From Voacanga thouarsii (taxonomy: Eukaryota > Streptophyta > Magnoliopsida > Gentianales > Apocynaceae): 64,000 bases of DNA. The notes under the pieces were generated by a model that did no database searches, was not told the DNA's origin, and saw only the letters and a program-made list of their open reading frames with translations. The stretch is from contig JANUWF010000002.1 of assembly GCA_026120185.1 (NCBI GenBank), positions 62,001-126,000 of the forward strand, given 5' to 3'. Shown in pieces: positions 10,685 to 22,275 of this stretch. Each line of letters opens with the position of its first letter. Positions within the stretch are counted from its first letter, which is position 1. The position numbers and the translations under genes were made by a program.

Positions 10685-13583
10685 TAAAATTAAAATGAAT
10701 TAAGCTCCTACTCTTATTCATCCAACTTGCTCAATAAAAACACTCCCCTAAAAATATGATGTATAAAAGTGGTGTGAGATTAGCATCTCAGCAAGTCTCG
10801 TGTGTGCAAATGTCACATTGAATATTTCATGTGTATAGGTTTAACAAAACCACAAAATATGTTTGCAAGTTAACTTTCATCAATAAACAATCATTGAGTG
10901 GAACAATATACATTTTATCTAAATAGATTACCAATAAGCCATTCACTCATCAATACAATAGTTCCAAGAAGGGATAGAAATGATCTAATAACAATATCAA
11001 GGAAATATCATGATTACCATTATGATAGCTCCTAGGGTAACCTTTCAACACTGGGTAGTGGGTGATCCACCCACTAGGATGAGATACTCCTCCATTTCTA
11101 TGCCAAACAAACTGGTTGTCCAACCTAAAAATTATAGTCCACATGGACCAACATGCTAACTCGGACTGACCTAACTAAATAGTACTGTCATCTATTTGAG
11201 CAGAGTTCACCTTTTGGAGGTGGCCACCTACCAGAAGACTCACTCTAATTCTCCAAGATTGTTACCACTAGATTACCCCCGCTGAATACTCAACGCTCAC
11301 CATTAGGTGCAGAATCATTTCCCTTTTTCACAAATTTCGAATACTTTGGTTTTGCAAAACGTGGTTTTCATATCAAGCCTTTCAAGACGTTTTGATCATA
11401 AAGGAAAGAAAACTGTTTTCAGTTAAAAGTTGAGATTAGACAAAAGCTTTTAGAGATTAAAATATCCACATTCTCAATCCAAGTATCAAATTCAACAATA
11501 ACATTTCCTCATCATTTCAATCATCATGTCAATTATCATGTCGATGTCATTTCAATATTATTTATCAAAAGACTTGCAAACATGTACGATTTAGCAAAAC
11601 AGTTATGTAGGGACTTACTTGAAAATTCCAAATAATCAACCAAAGCCAATGCTTGCCCTCACTTCAAACTTCTTCCTTATCTAAAATCAATCATTCTACT
11701 ATTAGAATCCATATATTAATCTACTATCATTTCATGCATCATGAATCCCCATGATCTCATTAATCACCTAAATCATCCATGGCATCTAGATAAATTAATT
11801 CTTTAAACCACATCTATTACATTCCTTTGTCATGCTACTCATCATTAAGCATACATATAATCAAATCAAATCATCAATATGATAACTTCAATATTCAACT
11901 ACCATTAATCTCATATAATAACCCTATTTGCATCAAAGATCTCATCTTTGATCAATATGTAATAAATCTTGATCATCATCACAATATATAACCATATTTC
12001 ACTCCATATACTCCTAGTTCAAATATTGCACCATCAAACTCATCAATCTCATCTATTGATGCTATTCATGCTAAACTTCATGTATAACATCATTACTATA
12101 AAATCCACCTTATTTAAAGTAGTAGAGATTGAGTCCATAGATACCTCTTGACGAGACAAACTAGGAGCAAATGTGACTTCTTGGTGATTGGAGAAGTTCA
12201 ATTGAGAAGAAGGGATGATTGGCTCTCCTTCATCCCTTGGTTCAAAGGACACACGAAATAGGGTAAATCAGTCCCCTTTTGTTTGAGATTGAGGAGAAAA
12301 GGATGAGAAGAATTGAATAAAAGTTGATGGAGGTTGAAGAGTTGCTTACCTTAGGGTTAGTTTTCGATTTTGGAGAGGTTTGGAGTTGTAGTGGCCGAAT
12401 TTTTGGAGAGGGTTGGCGGCTGGAATTTTTGTGTATTAGGGATGTTTAGGGTTTGATGGGTGGCTGCTTTTATGAAGAAAATAGGTTAAGTTTAGGTATT
12501 TTGGTGTTTAGAAGAAGTTCACCTTGTTTTGGACTTTTGAACACAACAAGGAAAAAATGACAGCTTTTGTTCCCCTTGTTGTGGCTAAATTTGAGCAGTG
12601 TTTAGAAGGGGTTTATGTCTGGTTTTTGGTTGCTAAAATGGACTAAAATAAGAGAGAAAAAGAGAAGAAAGTAGGCTGGATTTGGCCTTGCTCTTAGAAG
12701 AAATTGATAAATGAAAAATGAGGTATTTTGTGTTGTTGGTTTTCGCTAAAACAAGAGAGAGTTTGAGAGCATTTAGGGTAGATGATTTTCGTGTATGTTT
12801 GTGTGTGTATTGGCCGAAATTATGGAGAAAAGAAGAGAAGAATTTCTGGTGTTGTTTTGTTAAAATAAAACTTGATTGGTCAAAACTACTGGAAATAATT
12901 TTATCCTATATTTTAGAGAGTTTAAGAGAAACTAAATCACCTATCAAGGTGGCGGCTAGGGCATTCCTTTTTCTAGAAATTTCAAGTAAGAAAAATAAGA
13001 TATTAATGCAAGAAATAATTTAATTAATACTCTAATTTATTCTAGGCAAAAATAGATAATTCATAGATAATTATATTTAGAGATAGAATCTTGCTTTCTT
13101 AGGAGATAAAGCTGAAATTTCTTTCTCCCCAATTCCCTATTTTCGAAAATAGCATATTCCCAAGAAATATTTTCTTAAATTAAAAATTCAACATTATCTC
13201 TTTATTTCAAACTAAAATTCTTTAAAGGAAATTAATTTGGGGAGACTTTTCTCCTATTAAAAACGGCGATTAAAATGCAGCTTCGAAGATAAATATTTCT
13301 ATATTTTATTTCCTTAATAAATCCTTTAGATAATAGCTTTGAAAATTTCAGATTTTGAAATATTTAAAATCCCTAAAAGATTAAGGTAAAATATTAACTA
13401 GAAAATAATTGGAATTTAATTTGCTAAAATTCCTTTTATCAAAAACCCAAAATAATCACATTCCTATATTTTTGGAAGTAGGAAACTAAGGTGGCAGCAA
13501 CCCTAGAATTTTTTACCAAGAGGAGGAAAAATAGGGGAAAAAGAAATAAATTAGGGAAAAGAAGAAAAAGGCTTGCAAGATTT

Positions 13584-13638
13584 GGGATTTGAACTCAAGT
13601 CACAAAGAAATACACACCAAGCTCTAACCACTACTCCA
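13584..13638 (-). promoter_or_regulatory. tRNA-like A and B boxes in inverted LTR
   Basis: On the minus strand, TGGAGTAGTGG is followed by GAGTTCAAATCCC at tRNA-like spacing, at the same LTR position as the pair at 4157. The A box has one deviation from consensus. Confidence 0.5.
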
Positions 13639-13916
13639 CAACCTCTTGTTTAAATATTCTTTAAATAAATGCCCTTAGCCCCTACTTAACTCATTTCAAT
13701 CCTCTTCTATTAAATTCTACTCAACAAGAACAAAAGTTCTACCATCTCATTTAACACAACTATTTCCAAATAAATAAATTCATACAATATCAAACTCATG
13801 AATCACATATACTACATAAAAATAGCTCAAATTTATCAAATACAAAATAAGATGCTATGCCATGCATGACTTTCCCCATGAACTAATACTGGCTTAAATC
13901 AGGGTATTATAGAAGG

Positions 13917-14880
13917 GCTATGTAGGATGCCTAGCTTACCTAATCAATAAGCCAAATGATCAATGTACCTTGGAAAGTATCGATGTAGTAAAAAAGTTCA
14001 CAGATGTCATTCTGGCTGAGCTCATTTCCCTTCTACCTCCGCAAGAAGTTAAGTTCACCATAGATTTAGTTCTTAGAGCTGAGCCTGTATCAAAGACTCC
14101 CTATCGTATGGCGCCTACAAAATTGAAAGAATTGAAGGAACAGTTAGAAGAACTAGTAAGACAGGGATATATAAAACCAAGTACTTCACCTTGGGGAGCA
14201 CCTGTGTTGTTTGTAAAGAAGAAGGATGGAACACTGAGGTTGTGCATAGATTATAGAGGCTTGAATAATCTCACGATTAAGAATAAGAACCTTTTGCCTT
14301 TGATTGATGAGTTGTTTGATCAGTTACAACGTTCTCACTGTTATTCCAAGTTGGATCTCCGGCATACTATGAAATGCGAATTAAGGAGGAGGACATACCC
14401 AAGATAGCTTTCAACACCAAGTATGGTCACTACGAGTTCATAGTGATGTTGTTTGAAGCAACCAATGCACTTGCTGTCTTCATGGATCTTATGCACAGGG
14501 TTTTCCAATCTTACCTGGATAAGTTTATAGTAGTGTTTATTGACGATATTCTGGTCTACTCTAAAAATCCCGAGGAGCATGCCGAGCACTTGAAGTTAGT
14601 ACTAGAGAAGTTGAGAGAGCACAAACTCTTTGCCAAATTTAGCAAATCTGAGTTTTAGCTAAATTTAGTAGCATTTCTTGGGCACGTGGTGTCTAAAGAT
14701 GGTATTAAGGTGGATCTAGCAAAAGTCGAAGCTATCTCAAATTGGAAACAACCAAAGAGCGTAACTGAAGTTAGTAATTTTCTTCGATTGGCTGGGTACT
14801 ATCGTTGGTTTATCAAGAAATTTTCTACACTGGCTACACCGATAACCCAATTGCTAAGGAAGGACCTGCCATATGTCTAG
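13917..14880 (+). pseudogene. pol: Reverse transcriptase part of pol, copy A
   Basis: Translation gives [19 protein letters not shown] [35 protein letters not shown], the catalytic FIDD at 14536-14547 followed by [15 protein letters not shown], and [14 protein letters not shown] near the end. A frameshift lies at about 14365-14375, a TAG sits in the FWLN-equivalent motif at 14656, and another TAG is at 14878. It is similar to 31401-32362 and 43991-44894. Confidence 0.92.
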
Positions 14881-15330
14881 AGTGATAAATGTGAAAAGAG
14901 TTTTCAAGACCTCAAAAGAAGGTTGATGTCTGCATTGGTGTTGAGTCTACTTAAGGAGAGTAAACCTTATGCTTTGTACATATACGCCTCCAGGGAAGGG
15001 TTAAGGGCAGTGTTGATGTAAGAGAGAAAGGTTATAGCTTATGCCTCAAGAAAATTAAAGCCACATGAGGTTAACTACCTGACATATGACTGGGAGTTAG
15101 CTGCAATAGTGTTTGCCCTAAAGAACTGCTGATATTACTTATATGGAACGGAGTATGAGGTTTTCATAGATCATAAGAGCTTGAAGTACATCTTCACTCA
15201 AAATGATTTAAAACTTAAGGCAGTGTAGGTGTATTGAGTTCTTGGAAGAATACAAGTTTCCCATTAACTACCACCCAGGAAAAGCTAATGTGGTATCCGA
15301 TGCGTTGAGCTGGAAGGTGAAATTGGCCAA
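14881..15330 (+). pseudogene. pol: RNase H part of pol, copy A
   Basis: Pieces read KPYALYIYAS (catalytic Asp of the DAS motif replaced by Tyr), [24 protein letters not shown] and the linker INYHPGKANVVSDALS. Stops interrupt the frame at about 15018 and 15225. Confidence 0.85.
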
Positions 15331-15747
15331 TATAAGGATGCAAGAAATTCTAATAGTGCAAGAACTTGTAGGGCAAGAGGCAGAGGTAAAAGAAAGGAAG
15401 ATTAGCTTATGCAACCTAAAGTTGGAACTTGAGCTGAGGCAAGAGATCGGGGAAGTGCAGAGGAATAAGCCAGAATTTCAAACCTTTAAGGAAAGGAAGT
15501 TAAGAGAGGAAGTGAAGAATTCCGAATTAGCAAAGTAGCAGTGATATTTTCGAGAACAAATATGTGTACTTGATGAGCGGGTATTAAAGAAGAAGATAAT
15601 GGGTGAGGCATACAAGAGCAAGTATGCTACTCATCCTGGAGAGGTGAAAATGTATCAAGACGTGAAAAAAGCATTCTGGCTACCAGGGATGAAGAGGGAT
15701 GTTGCACAATAAGTCTTAACTTGCTTGACATGCCAGAAAGTGAAGGC
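15331..15747 (+). pseudogene. pol: Integrase N-terminal zinc-binding part, copy A
   Basis: After a linker, the HHCC module is recognisable by YKSKYATHPGEVKMYQD and CLTCQKVK (about 15600-15740). A TAG lies at 15537 and a TAA replaces a Tyr codon at 15711. The gene is split after AAGGC (15743-15747), the left target duplication of the compound LTR. Confidence 0.85.
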
Positions 15748-16475
15748 TGATAGGGGCTAAATTAGTCATATTTTTCCAAGTTATTTGAGGTTCTTTTGTG
15801 ATACATTTTGTTCAATAACTAGTTATATTCCTTCATATTTGAAATTTTACCCTTAGAAAGGTATTTTATTTTTTATTTCAGATTTTTAGGGTAAAACGAA
15901 ACAAAAGCGTCTCAAAGCAGAGGAGAGGTGATAGAGGCTAAATTAGTCATATTTTTCCTAGTTATTTGATATTATTTTATGATACATTTTATTCAATAAT
16001 TAGTTTTATTCCTTCATATTTGAGATTTTACCCTTGGAAAGGTATTTTGTTCATTATTTCAGATTTTTAGGGTAAAACGGAACAAAAACGTCGCAAAACA
16101 GAGGAGGGGCGACACCGGCTAGGACCCTAGAACTGGTGCCGGCCATGCACTGTTGAAACGAACTTCAGAGCAACAAAAAATTACTGCAATAGAGTAGAAC
16201 AGAACCAAGGCGGCACCGGCTGTGAAGCTAGAACCGGCGCCAACTACATTCTGGAACATATTGTGCAAAATTTGAAGAAAAATCGGTGAACGAGTGGAGG
16301 AACCGAACATAACCGGCGCTGACTCCAAGAGCCAAGGCAGCGCTAGCTGTGCCCTGAAGCTAAGGTGGTGCTGTGATTTTTCTACACGGTTTTTGGTAAT
16401 CTGAGGAATTTTAGTATCTTCCAACTTCTACTCAGCCAAGAACTTTGTACCTACGAGTTTAGGCACTGCCTAAGG

Positions 16476-16485
16476 CTATAAATAG
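16476..16485 (+). promoter_or_regulatory. TATA box of compound LTR, first copy
   Basis: CTATAAATAG precedes a purine-rich leader. The same box with the same context is at 17838-17847. Confidence 0.6.
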
Positions 16486-17837
16486 AGGGGAAACACAAGG
16501 AAAAAAGGGAGAGAATTCATTGATTATCATAGAAAATTACTCAATCAAAGGAGAAATTCTTCAAGTTCAAGGAGGGTTGTATAATAAGGTCTTCAAAGGA
16601 AGAAGAAGGAGGCTTGTCTATGAGTGCTTTCTTTTACTTTGTTTTCTTTTTCTTGACAATGATATGTTAATTGTTTTATTGTAATTCAACGTTGTTTAGA
16701 TATTCATGATATTTAGAGTTGTTTGATCTTTTGATTAATTGGTTATTATTCTTGATATTCAATTACTTGTGCTTATTACGAGATTAGTTGGTTGGTTCTA
16801 TCCAATGACTTGCTAGACCAAAGGGGGTTGATGTAGTTTCAATTTATTAATTTCATATTCTGTTGGCTATTGACTTGCTGGACCAAATGGGGTTGATTGC
16901 ATAGAACTAGTAATTGAAGGTTAATTGATGTCTTCCAAGACCAAGAGTTCATTGATTAATTTCATGCTTTAAATTTTAAGAGACCAAGGGAATTTAATTA
17001 AGGATTGTGTTTAATGCGTCTTTTGGATGAATTGGTTGATACGGACCAAGTGATTCTAATTTATCTAGAAGATAGTGATTTCATGGATTGACCATCGAAG
17101 TGAATCTACTTTAATCTATCATGATGCCAAGGGAATAATTAGTTATGATAAAGGTTGGATACTTCAAGATCATGTTTGTCTAACCAATAGCTCGAGTTAC
17201 ATAAACCTATATCCTTGACATGTATATATTTTTATTTTGATTTTCTTTTATTTTGTTTTTACTTGTTTTTCACTTTATTAAGTTGGTTAAACAATGAAAG
17301 AAAGGTAATTAATGTCTGTTTGTTCCTTGAGGATCGACACTCGTTTGAACCCTATGCTCGGTTAATGATGAGTACGCTTGCTCATATGTGTGATTTGGGT
17401 TGAACGTTTTAATTTAAAATTGATTGGGAATGTGCTTAGTTGTTGTATGATTTTTATACCTAAGTCCGAACACATCAAGAGGTGGCGCTGGCTAGGGCTC
17501 TAGAACCAGCACCGGCCATGCACTATTGAAACGAACTTTTATTCGACGGAAAAATTAATGGAATAGAGCAAAACATAGTCGAACCAGCGCCGGCTCCAAG
17601 AGTCAAGGTGGCGCCAGCTGCATTCTGCTCTACATAGAGAAAAATCGGCGAATAAGTGAAAAAGCAGAACACAACCGGCGCCGGCTCCGAGAGCAAAGGT
17701 GGCGCCAGCTGTGCCCTGAAGCTAAGGCGGTGCTTGATTTTTTCTATGCGGTTTTTGGTAATCTAAGGAGTTTTAGTATCTTCCAACTTCTACTTGGCCA
17801 AGAACATTGTACCTACGAGTTTAAGCACTTCCTAAGC

Positions 17838-17847
17838 CTATAAATAG
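17838..17847 (+). promoter_or_regulatory. TATA box of compound LTR, second copy
   Basis: CTATAAATAG at the position equivalent to 16476 in the second LTR body. Confidence 0.6.
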
Positions 17848-18812
17848 ATGAAAAACACAAGGGAAAGGGGGAGAATTCATTGATCATCATAGAAAATCAC
17901 TCAATCAAAGGAGGAATTCTTCAAGTTCAAGGAGGGTTGTGCAAGAAAGTCTTCAAAGGAAGAAGAAGGAGGCTTGTCTATGAGTGCTTTCATTTACTTT
18001 GTTTTCTTTTTCTTGAACAATGATATGTTAATTGCTTTGTTGTAATTCGGCATTGTTTTAGATATTCATGATATTCAAAGTTATTTGATCTTTTGATTAA
18101 TTGGTTGTTATCCTTGGTATTTAATTACTTATGCTTATTACGAGATTGGTTGATTGTTACTTTCTATTAACTTGCTTGGAAAAGGGATTGATGGTGGTTT
18201 CAATTTAATTGATTTCATATCTGTTATCTCTTAACTTGCTTGGAAAAAGGGTTAACTGCTAAGAACAAGGTAATTAAAAGTTAATTGATGTATGTCAAGA
18301 ATGGATTCATTGGTTAATTTCATGTTTAAGTTTGCCAGGAATGGAAATTTAATCAAAGGATTGTGTTTAATGCATCTTATGGGTAAGACTAGTTGAGACA
18401 AGAATGTGATGCTAAGTTACCTAGAAGATGGGATCATGGATTGGAAACGAAGTGAGTCTATATTAATCCTTCATGATTCCAAGGGAATAATTGATTGTGA
18501 TAAAGATTGGATACTTTAAGATTATGGTTGTCTAACCAATGGCTTGAGTTCCATAATTTTCTATCCTTGACATGTATATATTTTTATTTTATTTTATTTC
18601 TTTTTCACTTTATTGAGTCGGTTAAACAATGAAAGAAAGGTAATTAATGTCTACTTGTTCCTTGAGGATCAACACTCGTTTGAACCCTATGCTTGGTTAA
18701 TGATAAGTACGCTTGCTCATATGTGTGATTTAGGTTAAACATTTTAATTTAAACTTGATTGGGAATGTGCTTAGTTTTTGTATGATTTTTATACACAAGT
18801 CCGAACACATCA

Positions 18813-19946
18813 AAGGTGAAACAAAAGAAGGCAACTGGGCTACTATAGCCATTACTAATTCCTGAGTGGAAGTGGCAAGAGGTGTTTTTGGACTTTGTTA
18901 CTGGACTACCTATGTCGAAGACTTTGAAGGATGCTGTCTAGGTAGTGTTTGACAGGTTGATTAGGACCACGTATTTCATACCAACAAATGTTAAGGATTC
19001 AATAGAGAAGCTGGCCAAAACCTATATACGAGAAGTCATTAGAATGCACGGGGTACCATCGAGCATCATGTCTGATAGGGATCTCAAATTCACTTCGAGG
19101 TTTTGGACCAAGTTTCAGGAGTCAATGGGAACGACTTTAAAGCGCAGCACTTTTGCTCATCCGCAAACCGACTGACAATCTAAAATAGTTATTCAGATAT
19201 TGGAGGATATGCTTAGGGCTTGCATGTTGGACTTTGGTAACAAGTGATTTGATTGTTTACCCTATGCTAAGTTAGCATACAACAATAGTCATCAAGCGTC
19301 AATTGGAATGGCTCCTTATGAGGCACTATATGGACAAAAATGTCAAGTATCGTTATATTGGGGTTGGACAAAAGATGGTCAAATCAACAAATTTGACAAG
19401 GTGAATATTCAAAAATGACAGATAAAGTAAAGGTGATAAGGGAAATATTGAAGGCAGCTTAGAGCCGACAGAAAAGCTACGCGGATAACAGAAGAATAGA
19501 ACTAGATTTTCAAGTAGGAGATCAAATATTTTTGAAGATAATGCCTAGTAGAGGGATTTTGAAGAACCCTAAAGGAGGGAAGTTGAGTCCTAGGTATTTA
19601 GGACCATTTCTAATTATCGAAAGGATTGGGCCTGTAGCATACCGGTTGGACTTGCTAGAAGGATTAACAGGAATTCATGGTGTTTTCCACGTGTCCTAGT
19701 TAAAGAAATACAACCTAGATCCAAATCATGTTCTAAATGAAGAATCTTTGATACTGCAACTGACCTAAGCTTCATCGAGAAACTAGTTAAGATGTTGTGA
19801 GTTAGCATCATGGTACTCAGAGTGTCAAAATGTTGCAAAACAAACAGATACCTATGGTGAAGATTCTGTGGAAACATCACGGTACTCAGGATAGGACGTG
19901 GGAAATTGAAGAATGGGTGAAAAAGAAATACCCTGATTTGATCTAA
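18813..19946 (+). pseudogene. pol: Integrase core and chromodomain, copy A
   Basis: Resumes after the compound LTR. DFVTGLPMSK marks the first catalytic Asp region, and SSIMSDRDLKFTSRFW the second Asp. The segment NNSHQASIGMAPYEALYG is followed by the GPF/RYLGPF module, AYRLDLLEGLTG and HVS (CAG to TAG at about 19699). The chromodomain-like end reads KQIPMVKILWKHHGTQ and WEIEEWVKKKYPDLI, with TAA at 19944-19946. A small duplication near 19800-19830 (ATGGTACTCAG repeated) breaks the frame before it. Confidence 0.88.
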
Positions 19947-19980
19947 AGGTAAAACACTTCGAATTTCAGGACAAAATTCT

Positions 19981-19995
19981 TTTAAGGGGTGAGGA
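19981..19995 (+). other. Polypurine tract of copy A
   Basis: Purine-rich TTTAAGGGGTGAGGA directly before the LTR start TG at 19996, the plus-strand primer position. The equivalent tracts end at 34396 and 57517. Confidence 0.75.
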
Positions 19996-22275
19996 TGTGA
20001 CACCTCGACCAAAACCACCCTTAGTTTATGGGAAAAGTCATGCATGGCATAGCATTCTATATTGCATTTGATAATTTGAACCATTTTCATGAGTATGTGT
20101 GATCTATGAGTTTATTATTACATGAATTTGTTTATTTGGATATGGCTATGTTGATTGAGTTGTTGAGCTTTTATGTTATCAAGTAGAATTTATTAGAAGG
20201 GAATGAAGTGAGTTTAGTGAGAGTTAAGTGAATTTGTTGAAGAAATATTTATACAAGAGCTATTGTAGTCTAGTGGTTAAGACTTGGTGATTATCTGTTA
20301 GTGACTTGAGTTCAACTCCCGACTCTTGCAAATCTTTTTCTTCCTTTTTCTTTATGTTATTTTTCCCCCACATTTTTCTCCAATGTTTTGGTCGAAAATA
20401 CTAGAGCAGCTGCCATCTAGGAAAATTTCAAGGCTTTTCAAACTCTTTAAAACATATTGTGGATAGATAGGTGGAGGAGGATAAATAGGGCAAAAAATCT
20501 AATTTTAATTTTCTAAACCCTTAATTATTTTCTTCAAGTATTTCTCTAGAATTTTATTTAAAAAAATGCAGCCTCGTTTAAATTTCAGATGCCACTTATC
20601 TAGGGATTAAATTCCCACATTTTCAATTTTTAAAAGATAGAAATTAAAACAAAAGATAAAGCTGATATTTATTTTAATCAATTATCTCCTTAATTTTTAG
20701 ATTTTCAAAAATGTATTATAGATGGAATAAATTCCAGCTTTGCTTTTACCAAACAGATTTTGTAAATTTGAACTTGTTTAAATACTTTGATATATTAAAT
20801 AAAATCTACTTCATGAGAAATTATCCTATAATAACTACATTTTCTTTGTTGCTCTAATTTCTGGAAAATTCCAGCTTGTGCCGCCACTTTGGGAGCTATT
20901 TTATCTCAACTCTTCAAATATGAGATAAGCCTATCGAAAATAACCTTTAGCAAATCAGATTTTTATTAGGTGAAAACAATACCAGAAATTTCCTCCCTAT
21001 TTCTTTATTCTTTTTGGCCACAACACACAAGATGAATACTTTAAACCCAAAATGCACTCAAACTCTTCTTTGATTCAACCAAAACACAACATGCACAAGT
21101 TCTCTGTTCTTACTGATTTTTGGCCAAAACAAGAGCAAGATTCCCACCTTCATTCTCTTTCTTTTCCCTCTCATTATTTCGGCCAGCCAAGGGTGAGAAC
21201 AAACAAGAATTTACTTCTGCCCAAGAAACCAAAACAACCTCAAACTCTTATCGTATCTTTTGATAGAGTTGGAGATTAACCTAACTACATCACACCATCT
21301 CACACAAACCCAAAGGAATAGAAATTCTAGCATACAACATAGCAGAATTTTTGCCAACACAAGCTTGCACACAACTTTGGTCATTCCGATCCCACACCAA
21401 CACGAAAACTTCAAGCAAAGCACTCTCAACTCTTCTTTATTTTAACCAAAACTCAAGATGCGCAAAGTCTATTTTTTTTTCCAAATTTTTTAGGTAGAAT
21501 AGAACCCAAACTATAGCTATAATCCTCTCTTAAACATCGCTCATTTTTTGTCAACAAGGGAGGAGCAAATCTGTCAATTCTTCCTCGGCATATTCAAGTA
21601 GTAAAAAACGAGAGGAAGACCTACATTGCATCAAACACTCAAACCTATTCCATTTTCTCTATCAAACCAGCATTTCATCAACCTCTAAACCTCTCAACCA
21701 CATAAAAACAAGCAAGATCTCACTCCCCTCATAGTGTTCGACCAGCACACAAACACAACAAACAAAACTAAAATTACACTTTCTCAAGGTAACTCAAACT
21801 CTCTTTTATTTCCTAATTCTTTTTCTATCTATTCTTCTCTTCTTCTCCTCCTAGTCTTTGCCAATTAAAGGGACTGATTTTTCCTTTTTCCCTTGTGACT
21901 CACGGCCAACCTAGAACATCTAGGCAAGGTGATACCATCTCTCACGCGTGGACTCAAGCTAGTCACTAAAGAATTCACCTTGTCTTCTTTCGATCTTCGC
22001 TACTAGTAGGTATTTAAGACATCTAACTCTTGTAACAATGATGAGACTAATCTTCATGTCAGATTCTACGTGAATATGTTCTTACGGATTTTGGCTTTTT
22101 TTTAGCATGAATATAGGAGATTGATGTTATAATGGTGCAAGTATTGATCTAGACATGTATGAAATAGAGCAATGTTATATCTTACCAAGATGAATCTAGA
22201 TCTATGCTATATTGGTTAAGTTGAGACATTTTTTTTTATTCAATTGGGCTTATTATGATGATTTCATGATAGTTG
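19996..22275 (+). repeat. Shared middle LTR of the array, first part
   Basis: Starts TGTGACACCTCGACC directly after the polypurine tract of copy A and is split after AGTTG (22271-22275) by a copia-type insertion. The rest of this LTR is 37798-39160, where it runs straight into the primer binding site of copy D. The intact length would be about 3.64 kb. It contains tRNA-like boxes (20266-20319) and a donor-like CAAGGTAA near 21787. No gene is seen. Confidence 0.92.
20266..20319 (+). promoter_or_regulatory. tRNA-like A and B boxes in LTR
   Basis: TAGTCTAGTGG (A-box consensus) and GAGTTCAACTCC (B box with changes) sit at tRNA-like spacing, about 270 bases after the LTR start. Confidence 0.5.

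Larger units (their letters stand above)
10461..13911 (-). mobile_element. Inverted solo LTR of the gypsy family inside pol of copy A
   Basis: Read on the minus strand it starts TATAATACCC (TG changed to TA) and ends GGGTGTTACA. A perfect GAAGG target duplication lies at 10456-10460 and 13912-13916. It is 3,451 bp with no internal region. Minus-strand features match the other LTRs: tRNA-like boxes (13584-13638), donor-like TAAGGTAAGC near 12352, the conserved block (about 11020-11290) and a terminal hairpin. Open frames at 12718-13023 and 11969-12252 are chance. Confidence 0.93.
15748..18812 (+). mobile_element. Compound LTR with internal duplications inside integrase of copy A
   Basis: The outer ends are TGATAGGGGC and ACACATCA, flanked by AAGGC (15743-15747) and AAGGT (18813-18817). 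Inside, TGATAGAGGC at 15929 restarts the first 181 bases, and ACACATCA at 17471-17477 ends one complete LTR (15929-17477, about 1.55 kb). A second LTR body lacking its first 175-180 bases or so follows (17478-18812). The two bodies share a TATA box, a CT-poor leader and a stretch near the end reading TTCCTTGAGGATC. It is an LTR family not otherwise in this window; the GGATCGACAC stretch resembles Athila/Tat LTRs, but that assignment is weak. It holds no coding domain. Confidence 0.8.
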
